DNA of 64,000 nt, taken from contig JAFFSR010000136.1 in the NCBI GenBank assembly GCA_017163975.1, forward strand, positions 5,081,501-5,145,500, written 5' to 3'. This document shows, piece after piece, positions 10,170 to 23,372 of this stretch. Within the stretch, counting starts at the first letter, position 1. Every line of letters begins with the position of its first letter. A program made the translations under genes and the position numbers. The notes below the pieces were generated by a model. It had not been told where the DNA came from. It was given only the letters and a program-made list of their open reading frames with translations, and searched no databases. Source of the stretch: Anastatus disparis. Its lineage: Eukaryota; Arthropoda; Insecta; Hymenoptera; Eupelmidae.

Positions 10170-10184
10170 TCTGGGCCCATAACC
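10170..10184 (-). promoter_or_regulatory. Primer-binding site of the copia-like element
   Basis: Directly next to the 5' LTR, in transcript sense GGTTATGGGCCCAGAG. The first 13-14 bases match what I recall of the Drosophila copia site that pairs with an internal fragment of initiator methionine tRNA. Confidence 0.7.
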
Positions 10185-11048
10185 TGTTAAAATTTAATTA
10201 GTTTTTAATAATCACACTTATCAAAATAAACACTCTCTTACAAAAGAAAGGAAATACTTTATTTTAGTAATATAGAACTTAATACAGAACGGAACAAAAT
10301 TAGTATGTTGTCTCTCTGACAAATGACATCCAACTGACTAACGACGCTGACAGACGAGACGCGACTTTAAGATGCTTTACCAAAACCACCAAACACCGCC
10401 AATACACTGAAAGACTTTAAGAGTCACACTCACTCCCTGTCGGCGTAAATCCAACTCTTAGTAGAGGAGTAGAGGGGTGAGAGTCATGATAACGCTGCCT
10501 TGGAGAGTAGGAGATACTCCCCAACTTTTAAAGCATAATTTACTTGCAATCTGCGATATAAACACAATTATTTAAGGTTAGAAATGTTTATGAGAGATAA
10601 CACTGCAAGCAGAATCTTTATTTAAGACTATTAATTACATTGTACTACATAAAAATGTACATAATTGGAAAATCCTAACCTTATTTTTAAGAAGCTTATA
10701 TTTAAAGAATAAACGTATAAACAAGCAATATAATACTTTTTGATAAGTTTCCTTTTTTAATTATTTCTCAATATAGTTTTGTAAATGCATTAAATACACA
10801 TTTTGCTTGTAAACTTACATTTTTTATAATTTTATAACCTAAAATACTTGTGTTTACATGCGAATGGCAAGTAAATTATGCTTTAAAAGTTGGGGAGTAT
10901 CTCCTACTCTCCAAGGCAGCGTTATCATGACTCTCACCCCTCTACTCCCCTACTAAGAGTTGGATTTACGCCGACAGGGAGTGAGTGTGACTCGCAAAGT
11001 CTTTCAGTGTAGGTGCTGACACTAGTATGAGTGTGCTCATATTTAACA
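10185..11048 (-). repeat. 5' LTR of the copia-like element, interrupted by a MITE
   Basis: The outer segments 10185-10402 and 11012-11048 together match the 261-bp 3' LTR. The interruption is the TA-flanked element 10403-11011. Because the insertion is only in this copy, it happened after the LTR element integrated. Confidence 0.85.
10403..11011. mobile_element. TA-flanked MITE with ~140-bp inverted repeats
   Basis: The element is 605 bp (10405-11009), starting CACTGAAAGACTTT and ending with a close inverted complement (AAGTCTTTCAGTG), flanked by TA. The inverted repeats run about 140 bp (10405-10545 against about 10868-11009) and are nearly identical, so the insertion is young. The centre is AT-rich and non-coding. 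Confidence 0.85.
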
Positions 11049-11134
11049 TTCATAGAAATATTCTGAGGGAGGTAATATCAGTATTAACGAACTAAGGTGT
11101 ACATAATAAGAAATTAATTTTATTTTTTTACACA

Positions 11135-11195
11135 GAGTGCGTACAGTAGGTACTTTACTCCCTCTCAGCGAAAAGTAAAGTACCCACTGTATGCT
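11135..11195. repeat. Hairpin next to the motif CACAGAGTGCG
   Basis: gtacagtaggtactttact and agtaaagtacccactgtatgc form a near-perfect stem of about 19 bp around a loop ctccctctcagcgaaa. It follows ttttacacagagtgcg, a motif also found next to the repeats at about 40990 and 57050. Confidence 0.6.
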
Positions 11196-11218
11196 GCCTG
11201 TATAAAAAAAATCGTATA

Positions 11219-11340
11219 TTCACCACGGGAGTAAATGAAAAATGCCTTTAATCAAATGTTTGTCACATTCGCCCCCGGCTCGGGTAACAATTCACATACG
11301 ATTTCAGACATTTTTCGTTTTTACTCCCTATAGGTAAATT
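11219..11340. repeat. Imperfect inverted repeat
   Basis: Arms ttcaccacgggagtaaatgaaaaatg and catttttcgtttttactccctataggtaaa flank a GC-richer centre (cattcgcccccggctcgggt). It may be the other half of the same repeat family as the adjacent hairpin. Confidence 0.5.
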
Positions 11341-11486
11341 TACTATTTCATCTGCGAATTTTTTTTTCAACATTTTTTATAAATTCTTGAAAAGTATATA
11401 TTTATTGATTAAACTACAATCTTTATTGAAAATATTGAATTTAGTAAAAATAAATAAATGTTATTGTTTGATATATATTTTAATCA

Positions 11487-11679
11487 CTGAAGTCGTCAGT
11501 GGCTCACTTGGTAGAGCTATGAATTCGTAATCTCGAGGTCCTGAGTTTGGATCCCGCTCTCGATGGGCGATTGGTACAAGCACGACTGTACGTTACTGTT
11601 CACAAATAGGTTGATAATCTCCGTCGCTAATTAGCATCGCTAACGTAAATACAGCGACGCTAAATAAAAAAAAAAAAAA
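11487..11679 (+). mobile_element. tRNA-derived SINE, second family
   Basis: The A box TGGCTCACTTGGTAGAGC (11500-11517) and B box GAGTTTGGATCCC (11543-11555) form a tRNA-like head. A short body follows, then a poly-A tail ending at 11679. Flanking TATTTTAATCA (11476-11486) and TATTTCAATCA (11680-11690) look like an 11-bp target duplication with one mismatch. The body differs from the SINE at 7361-7741, so this is a separate family. Confidence 0.75.
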
Positions 11680-11690
11680 TATTTCAATCA

Positions 11691-12162
11691 TAGTACAGTT
11701 GGAATTTGGAACTAAATACAAAATAATTAGATGTGAAATTTATTATTAGTTTTCTTTATGATTGATATCTAATCCTAGCGGAGTTCTTGTTGATTCGGAT
11801 GATTTGATTCTTTTTTAAACCCAGTAAATAAACAAAAATCTTTTCCACTATTTTTGTTCTACGTTTGAAAACTGAAATGTTAAAAATAAACATTGATTTC
11901 AATTCAATGTTTCTAAAAATTTATCTAACCTTGATTCAGCTTGATTTTCAACATCAAGTTTAAGATTTTAGAAACTTTTGTTTTTGATCATTAATTTCCA
12001 ACGCTAATTTCAATATTTGCAAATCTTAGTCTTTAGAAACCTTACCGTTTTAGCATCATTATTATCGATTTAATGTTTCCCAGATTTTTTTTCTTAATTT
12101 TACAGTAGAAATACAAGCTTTTTTTAGAGAAAGTATTTGAATTTGTTGCGAAATAAAAGTTT
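11691..12162. other. AT-rich, nothing recognised
   Basis: No ORF, inverted repeat or RNA gene was identified between the SINE and the fold-back element. Confidence 0.4.
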
Positions 12163-13746
12163 TAACTAGGAGAGTATCAGACCTCCGGATCACGGATTTT
12201 GCTCAAATTTTGGGATAAGTTTTCAGATGTCAAAATATGAAAGGAAACAAAATTTTAGACCCCAACGCTCAATATTTCCCTAGTTACAGGCAATTAAAGA
12301 AAATCACTAAAAAAGTTACTAGATTTTCAAACGCATATAGTTCCTTAGCATTGATAGCTAAGAGCTTAAAACTTTTTTAAATGAAAGCTGAGCTCAAATC
12401 CTTTCGAAATAGTAGTTATAGCATGTCAAAATATTATTTTTTCCCAAAATCATAGCGTGATAAACATTGGACCTGATTTTTCTTTTTAAAACATTAATCT
12501 TACTATTATATAAAAGGACAGCGTTTGTTTGAATGTTCTCAATTATCTCAAAAACTACTGAACCGATCGTTTTCAAATTTTAAATTTAAATTCTTTATAA
12601 TGTGACGAGTGTCATAGGCTTCATAAATAATTACTTTTTTAATCAATAATTGCAATAAAATAATTATAGACCTAGATCTTAACGCGTAGGGAATAGGGAC
12701 TACTTTTTTTCGGCGTTCTACGGTCAACATGCTCTACCTTTGCTACTTTCCTTGGTTGCCCAATAGGTGGCGACCGATTTTGTCTTTCACTTTATTAAAC
12801 TGGTACGGTAGAAATACTTATACACCTATGATATTCCGTAACTTCAACCCAATAAATTTTTATTGCATATTCTCTAATTACAGAGTAATATTACCTCGGA
12901 TTACGTAATGAAATATTTTCCTATTCCATTAGGCAGAATCAAAAATTAGACAATTTTTTTTTCACTTTAGAAAAAATTTTATATCTTATTCAAGGAAATT
13001 TTTTATTCCTTAAATATTTATTGGCTCATACACGAGAATTTAACCCTTCATGGTTAATAATTCCCTATCATTGTTGAACATTCATATTTATTAATGAATA
13101 TCTCTTTCACGATTTTGATTTACTAAAACAATTTTCTATCGTCAATTTAAATATATTTTTTGACTTATTGGTACTAAATTGAACATATATCGAAAAATAA
13201 AAAAAAAATTCAATGCTTATTTTTTCTACCAAAAAAAATTATTTTAAATGAAAATTCATTCTATTATCACATGGTTCACAAACAAAAAATGTTGTGTATT
13301 CCAAAGTTTTGTAAGAGTACGATTTAATAAATAATAGTTTTTGAGATTCTATTTATATACCTACCGACTTCTGCCCAACTATTGCGCGGGCGAAGCCGAG
13401 ACGGGGGATGCTAGCTAATAACAAAAGCTGAAATTGGGTCTAATGTTTATTACGCTATAACTTTGGGAAAAAATAATATTTTGACATGCTATAACTACTA
13501 TTTCGAAATGATTTAAGCTCAGCTTTCATTTTAAAAAGTTTCGAGCTCCTAGCTATCAATGCTAAGGAACTTTTGCGCTTGAAAATCTAGTAACTTTTTT
13601 AGTGATTTTCTTTAATTGCCTGTAACTAGGGAAATATTAAGCGTTAGGGTCTAAAATTTTGTTTCCTTTCATATTTTGACATCTGAAAACTTATCCCAAC
13701 GTTTAAGCAAAATCCGTCGTCCGGAGGTCTGATACTCTCCTAGTAA
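12163..13746. mobile_element. Fold-back DNA element with ~320-bp inverted repeats
   Basis: The left arm (about 12166-12480) and right arm (about 13420-13743) are inverted copies with high identity, starting CTAGGAGAGTATCAGACC and ending with its complement. TAA flanks both sides (12163-12165, 13744-13746), compatible with a 3-bp target duplication as in PIF/Harbinger elements, though that assignment is only inferred. No transposase is present. The space between the arms is filled by a Helitron-like insertion. Confidence 0.75.
12498..13414 (+). mobile_element. Non-autonomous Helitron-like element
   Basis: Begins TCTTACTATTATATAAAAGG and ends gcgggcgaagccgagacgggggatgCTAG, with the host sequence ...attaa on the left and ctaat on the right. 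The 5' block (gaatgttctcaattatctcaaaaactactgaaccgatcg, split across 12530-12570) and the GC-rich 3' end followed by a CTAG/CTAA terminus are typical of insect Helitrons. There are no terminal inverted repeats, target duplication or Rep/helicase gene. The exact 3' end could be 13414 or 13418. Confidence 0.7.
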
Positions 13747-15659
13747 GTAAGAGTTCACATAGTTTCTATTAGTACTGTATATTTATTTTTTATTAGAAAT
13801 ATAAAATATTTTTTAACTTATGATTAATTATACATAAATAAATGCTTGTTTTGTTTTTGCTACGAATTACTAAGAATAAAGGTTTGTTACACATATTGTG
13901 TCTCTTTACGAATTCACTTGCATGCACACATATACCCCATTTCAAAATTTAATTTCTACGGTAGTCAAATGAAGTTTAATTTCATTTATTTTGTTATAAC
14001 TAATATATTTGGAAACTTTGAAAATTAAAGTTAAATTTAACGTTGATTTCAAACGTTTTCTTAGAAGACAGCAAAATATGCAAGTAAATAATGTTTATGT
14101 TTTATATAAGCAATACTACATTGATTTCATAACATCTTTGTTCTTTTACTACGTAGCCATATATGTGTGCAGGAACCTATTGAACTCGTTCACGTTTGTC
14201 CATACTGTAAAGGTAGATGTACGTGTCATTAGTTTGCTTGATGTTCTGTATCAATGGTCTTACTAAAGAATCAACGGCGTCAAATAAGGTGTGAATCTTT
14301 ACTTTGATCATTTTCTCTCCTCTAAATGGAACGTATCCAAAACCATTGCAATACAGATCATTGAATTAATATATTGTAAACATTCAATAAAAGTTTCTTA
14401 TCACTATACCATAAATCACAAAATGTAATGTTAATTTTTTTTATTTTCTATATTGATTCATTAACTATTACTCATTGATTTTAGCTAGTTGGAAAATCAA
14501 TCATTTTTTAAAATTCTACTATCATAAAACTTGATATTAGTTTTTTATTTCATATATTTTAAAATTTATATAACCCTTCCTTCAAAAATGATAAACCAGA
14601 TTAATTAATTTCATTTAAATGAAATTATAAATAATATGTTATTAAGCTATATTACAATTAAAAGTCACAATAAAAACATTAGCGCCCAAAAATACCATTA
14701 AACCTTAAGAGATAAAGATTTTATGTTCATAAAACTAACTAAATAATTAACTAAATGACTCTTGCATCCTTTGTATGATTACTTTTTTTTATTCAATAAT
14801 TATTTTTCGAGAAAGAATATAAAACGAGAAAATTTTTGATGTTCGAATTCCATATTGTTTCCAAATTGTCATAACTTTAATAAATATTGAATGAATTTCG
14901 TGATATCTATTTTGTAACTTTTATTACTTTTGGATACGTCACACAAGATCATTACAAAAATAAAGAACAATATAAGAATCTTGGGAATTTATAACAATAT
15001 CATGCTCCTATAGAATAAAATTTTCATAAACATTTTTCATAAAAATGTTTATAAACATTTCTTTAAAAAATTATTGAATATTTTATGTGTAAAAAATTAA
15101 AAAGTTTAAAATTAAGTAAAGTGAAAAAGTTGTATAAAAATTAAACAAAAAAAATTATTAAATTACGGTATTTATACGTTGTTTATTTTTTTTAATAAAT
15201 CATTATAATTTTTGAAAATAATATATTGTTCTGTGGTTCATATCATTGATATTTTTTAAATTAAATAGTATTTTTAAGTAGGTTTCAGAATATAAATATT
15301 ATAATACTATAAATATTGTTATATTTTTATCGGATAACAAAAATGTCTATAAATCTTTCTAGCACAAAAACTTTCTCGGTGTTAGTTTTTCTACTTTTAA
15401 TGTTTACAAGAAAAAAGTAGTTAAGTTTCCTTGCTACTTTTTTCTCGTAAATGTCACAAAGCATGATTTATAATTGGTATTAATTTTTAACTAAATATGG
15501 TTAAGACCTAAAAAATTTACAATTTTTCATTCTTATTGGTTTTACTATGGTATTTAGAAACTATGAATATAATTTAACGAAATTCGATTAACATTTATCA
15601 AAATAACAATTTATGTTTAAAAAAATATGGAATCCATTTATAAAAAATTTTCTTGCTTA
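13747..15659. other. AT-rich intergenic sequence, no gene
   Basis: Two short open frames at 13846-14266 lack supporting context. A short inverted repeat (tgtttacaagaaaaaagtag and ctacttttttctcgtaaatg) lies at about 15399-15455. Confidence 0.4.
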
Positions 15660-15968
15660 TACACTGAAAAAAATAGAATTTAGAACCAATGAGAATCCGC
15701 TTGGTGGTAGAAGATTTTCGTTTTGTTTTAAGCCATAGTAGAATTCCGCTTGACTCTAGAGGAAAATCTGCTTCAATGATATCGACTTCCTTCTAATAGA
15801 TATTCTGCTACCACCTAGCAGAAATATTTTTGAAGCAACTAAACTTTAATATGATGAATATTCATCTTGATTATAGTTATTAGGTACTACTAGATTTCTA
15901 TTTGATTCAAGAACTAAGAATCAAATAGATTTTTCCTCTTACTCCTAGATTCTATTTTTTTCAGTGTA
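15660..15968. mobile_element. TA-flanked MITE, CACTGAAAAAAATAGAAT ends
   Basis: Left end CACTGAAAAAAATAGAAT (15662) and right end ATTCTATTTTTTTCAGTG (ending 15966), 18-bp perfect inverted repeats with TA on both sides. The 305-bp body has internal partial symmetry (motifs with gtagaag/cttctac) and no ORF. Confidence 0.8.
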
Positions 15969-18900
15969 GTTTTTTCTAAAAATATAAATTAAAAATATAA
16001 ATTATATACAAAAATGTATATACAAATAAGATGCAGTGTGATAAATTCATGAACACAATATTAATTATGAATATAGTTTCGTTTTTCCATAAAAAAAAAT
16101 TCATATAAATTATTACGTCTTATAAAATGATTCTTGCCATAATTATAATCGTACGAAAATAAAGAAATAAATTTAATTATTTTATTTTTTACCATTTCTT
16201 TATTAGCTTTTCCAATTAAACGTATTCGAAATTTTTGGGTTTAACAAGTCCTCGTTTTCTCTAGTTAAAACCTTTTCGTACAAGCGGTTCACGTGCAACG
16301 GGTTCTTTTACGATTTTTAATCGTATAAAGGTAGCTCAAGTCTCGTGCAAATTGCTATTTTATTCAAACCACGCCGAGAGAAAAAGAGACGCGCGTAAAA
16401 GAAAAGTACGCCGCATCACCAAACGATTCTCATCGTACCATGTATTATATGTATAGGTTTTTTTTCCTTTGCAGATTCTTTTTTCTTTTTAAACAGACTT
16501 ATATACGTGCCTTGAAAAAATGTGGAGACGACAACGTACGGCTATTGCATTTTTGAAAAATAGAAACCTATCTTTGATCATTGTTGCATATAGCTTCTTT
16601 TAATTTGTTTTTTCTATTACTTAATTTGTTCTTTTATCTTTTACTTTACTGGACGTTTGTGTTGAAAGATCAAAGTCTCTGTTATTATTATCATAATTAT
16701 TTTTAATTTTAAAATGTATGTAATTTTATTAAAAGAAAGTAAATAAATTTTAATAAATTGTCATCGCATGGATGATTAATAATAATAATAAGTAAGTAGA
16801 TATTTTGCGAATATAAAATTTTTTATATTAACAATTAAGCTATTTCTATAAAGTTAATTAAGGTATTTTTAAATTCTTGTTATCTAAAATTTTGATACTT
16901 GGACTCTAATAACCCTTTAATATATAGACCATGAAAAAAATGGAAAATTTTATTCAAATTACTTAGGAAATATGTTTTGGCTTTTAAATAAGGAACTTCT
17001 GCAATTTATACTTTTTTTTAAATGTTCTTGGCTATTGATGCTTCAAAAGTACTTTAGGCCCTTGGAATGAGATCGAAAATAGTCGACTTTGGTTCAACTA
17101 ACGTATTTATTAAGTTATATTTTGCTCATTCCATATAGAAAATCGAAAAAAAACAAAAAATAGATATGTGACGCATATACGTCCTCATTGACGTTAGAGG
17201 GTTAATATAGATAATCAAATTTTATAAATTTTAAATTTTATAGATGTTTAATCTTGGAGTTTCAATATTATATAACTGATATATTACTCAACTTTAATTT
17301 ATCTATTTATGCTTAAAGCTTACCAATAAAAAAAATGCGCTTTCTTTATTCTGAAAATATTCTTGGCACAAGCATCGAGATCCCTTAAGAAAATTGTGAT
17401 TACAGTCCGTACATCATAAAATCATCAATAATGGTCAATAAAAACTGTTTCCTTAAATTTATTATTTAAGCATGCATCCATTTAAAAATGCTGACTTAAA
17501 AAATAATACTTACTTTGCTGTTTCTAATATTATTTTGGAAAATTGTTTTTACGTGAGGATGTCTTAGATACAAAAGATATAATATATTTTCTGTGTTTTG
17601 TTGGGGTAGAGGAAATGTGTTATATTCGAATACAGGAATATATTTAGATATGAATGATGTATATATGTGTGTGGAGCAAAATTTCTACAGCTACGGCAAT
17701 AAGATCGATTTCAAATATATTCCAATATGTACCAGCTACATGATATGATATACCTACTTTTTTAACTTTTAATGTTTCCTTTCTATTGCTTTGCGGAATG
17801 CATAAGAAAAAGTGGTCTGAAATAATAAAAAGGGTTATTAATTTTAATATAATTTTAATACAAATAGAAGAAAATCAATCGTTATTAAAATATTATAATG
17901 TTTAATAAAAAAATCTATTTTTAAACTTTTAAAAAATAGTTTAAGTTTTTTATACTTGTAGCAAAGCAGCTAAGATATTTTTTTGCACCAAATATATACA
18001 TATTTATACGTAAACTATTTTAAAAGGAAAATATACTTGTTATTGTTATCAAATTTGAAGGCAATGCCTTCATAAATTGAAAATAAAAATAAATTGTTTA
18101 TAAACAGATTATCGTTTGTTTTATACATAAAATTTTTTGAAATAATTTACAAATCTTGTTTTTGGCAAGCATATTTTCAATTTTATTAATATTTAAACAA
18201 TTCATAAAACACATTGTTTCATTGAAATATTTCAATGTCGACATATAAAATTGAACAGATGATATCCTTGACATTGAATAAAATTTTTTCGAATTCAGTC
18301 AATGATTTACGTATTTATGTAAAAGTTAATGTTGCATGATGTAATATAAATTAATTGTTTTTCAGTGATGTTTGGTTTTGAGGACAAGATAAAAGTAAAA
18401 CTAAAACTTGATTCATGGTATAAAATTGTAATGTGAGCACAAACAAAGACATACGTACACATAGTTTTCAATTTTAATAGCTTTCTCTTTTATTTTGGTA
18501 TTTTATTTTTTTAAGATGGATTAAATTTTTTTTAAAATGATAAATAAAAGAAAAAATTTTAAATGTGCATAACACCATAATAAATAATTGATTTTTATGC
18601 AACACATTAATTAATTATTAATAACTTACTTTGTTATTGTTATTAATAAACAGGGACAACTTTAATTTCGAGTTGCTTGTAGTGCTTTATTCCTACATTA
18701 AGTGTGACCTCTTTATTAATTAAAAAAAAAAGTGAATTTAATAAAGAGAAATGATTTTTTTTTAAATCTATACAATTTACTTAAAAAATAAAAAATATTA
18801 CAAATATATTATCAAATGAAATTACATTAACTATATCACACTTTAATAATTTTAATTTATATATTTAAATGAAAAATTTTTTAATTAATTCTTAATATTA

Positions 18901-20096
18901 TAATAACGCTTCAAGCATAGTCTCAATTTCACCCAAACCTTTTTTGTAAAATTCCAATTTTTGCAAAAATTTTATTTTTTATGTTAATAAAGTGACCATT
19001 GTTGTTAAGGTAGAAATAAAAAAAAAATTTGTTTTGCAAATAAGTTTAGAAAGATTTAAATTATTTGAAATTTTAATAATTAAATTTCATTAATTTTCTC
19101 AAATTTGTAATGATTTATATTTTTTTTCATTCAATAATTTGTAATAAATTTTAATAACTTATTCAATATTAAAACTTCCTAATTTGGCATGAGTAAGATA
19201 TCACTTTACTCCTGCTATTTTTAGGCAAAATAAATTTCTGACTTTCAACCATTTTTGAGATAATAAAGTGTCCATTATTTTTGAAGTAGAAATAAATGAT
19301 TTATCATCTTGTCTAGTAGAACATGGTCTATAACTTTATTAAGGTTCTCTGTTTATAATCCGAACACTTGACTTAATAAGCTTGAAACCTTGATAAAATT
19401 AGATTATTTTGTACCAAGGTTTATTAATAAAAGACTAATCGCATCGATATATGTATGGAATCAGATCAGCAATTAAAATAGAAATATATTGATAAATGCT
19501 ATAAGAATATTAATTACAAAGCAGTGATATTTTCCTAAATAAAATTTCATCTTTTACCTTAAATATTTGATGAAATATTATTTATTTATAGTATCAATTT
19601 AGATACTACTAATTATTTAGAATTATATTTTTAATAATTTCAATAAGAATACTGTAAAAAATGACTTGTACACCAGTTTACCATTCATGTAAAGCTAATT
19701 AAATATCAGCTTCTTATACGCAACAACATCTTTCTTCCTACATCTTAAGTATATCTCTTTGATATCCTCGTAAACAAAACATCAGCATCCTACCTTACCC
19801 ACGGTATTCTGTTTTACCCTCGTCCAGCATCCAATGCGCGTCTGACTAAAGCCAGACTGATTTCACTTGTTATATCAACAATTCAACTGCATTTACCTCG
19901 TGTTGCGTGCATACGACAAGTACGCCGAAACACTTGCCCTCTTGAGATAAGCAGGAAGCTGCTACGTCTCTATGGATTTCTGCGTGAGTGTACATTCTAC
20001 ATCCCATTCTTTCGAGCGAGATAGAAAGTAAAAGATCCGATCAATAATCTCGTCTTGTGTATATGTCACACTTGTAGTATACGTCCACCGGCCTCG
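15969..20096. other. Long AT-rich region upstream of the channel gene
   Basis: No protein-coding frame was recognised. Two stretches are richer in G/C: 16240-16560 and 19720-20096. The second leads into the channel gene's candidate promoter and may hold its upstream regulatory DNA. The first could be a noncoding exon or an enhancer. That is inference from composition only. Confidence 0.35.
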
Positions 20097-20132
20097 CTTT
20101 ATATATAATTTTCTAAGAAAAATTTTCAGTGG
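20097..20132 (+). promoter_or_regulatory. Candidate core promoter of the TASK gene
   Basis: A TATA-like TTTATATATAAT starts at 20098, and TTTTCAGTGG follows with the A of an arthropod TCAGT initiator at 20128, about 28 bases downstream. This spacing is the textbook one. It lies 420 bp upstream of the ATG. Confidence 0.45.
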
Positions 20133-20542
20133 GCGCTGTCAGTATCAAAGCATAAGTGTAAGCGGCACCACCCTTTCAACGTAAAAAGGGTGCTCTTTTT
20201 TTTTTAATCAAAAATAACGTCAACAAATAAGAGAGAAAAAGAAAAGAAGAATATGGGTATTTTAGTTGTGTAGTTATAAAGATACGCTTTAAAAGCGTCT
20301 ATTATGGAAATGTAGGGAAAGAAGATATTTTTTTTGTGACAAGGTTTCGCTCCGAGGCTGCGGCTAAGTCGCGCCGCGAGTGAAAACGTGTTAGCTTTTT
20401 AACGAAAAAGTTAAAAACAAAAGCTAAGGAAAATTTTAAAATTTTGTTTTTTTTTTAACATTTTTTTAGAAAGTAATTGTAAGTGGTAGTAGAATCGTTA
20501 TAAAGATTTTTTTTATTTCTTCTTTGGATCGAACGAGACTAA

Positions 20543-23372
<2,830 letters not shown>

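Larger units (their letters stand above)
5175..11048 (-). mobile_element. Copia-like LTR retrotransposon, gag-only, minus strand
   Basis: Two LTRs in direct orientation bound the element (5175-5435 and 10185-11048; the latter is interrupted by a MITE), each starting TGTTAA and ending TTAACA. In transcript sense the 5' LTR is followed directly by GGTTATGGGCCCAGAG, which matches my memory of the Drosophila copia primer-binding site for an internal part of initiator-Met tRNA. The 3' LTR is preceded by a G-rich polypurine tract. Between them are a short spliced leader ORF and an intact gag. There is no protease, integrase, reverse transcriptase or RNase H; only about 85 nt separate the gag stop from the polypurine tract. 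No convincing 5-bp target duplication is seen (tttaa versus ttcat). The LTRs differ at roughly 5 percent of positions by eye, so the insertion is not new. Confidence 0.85.
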
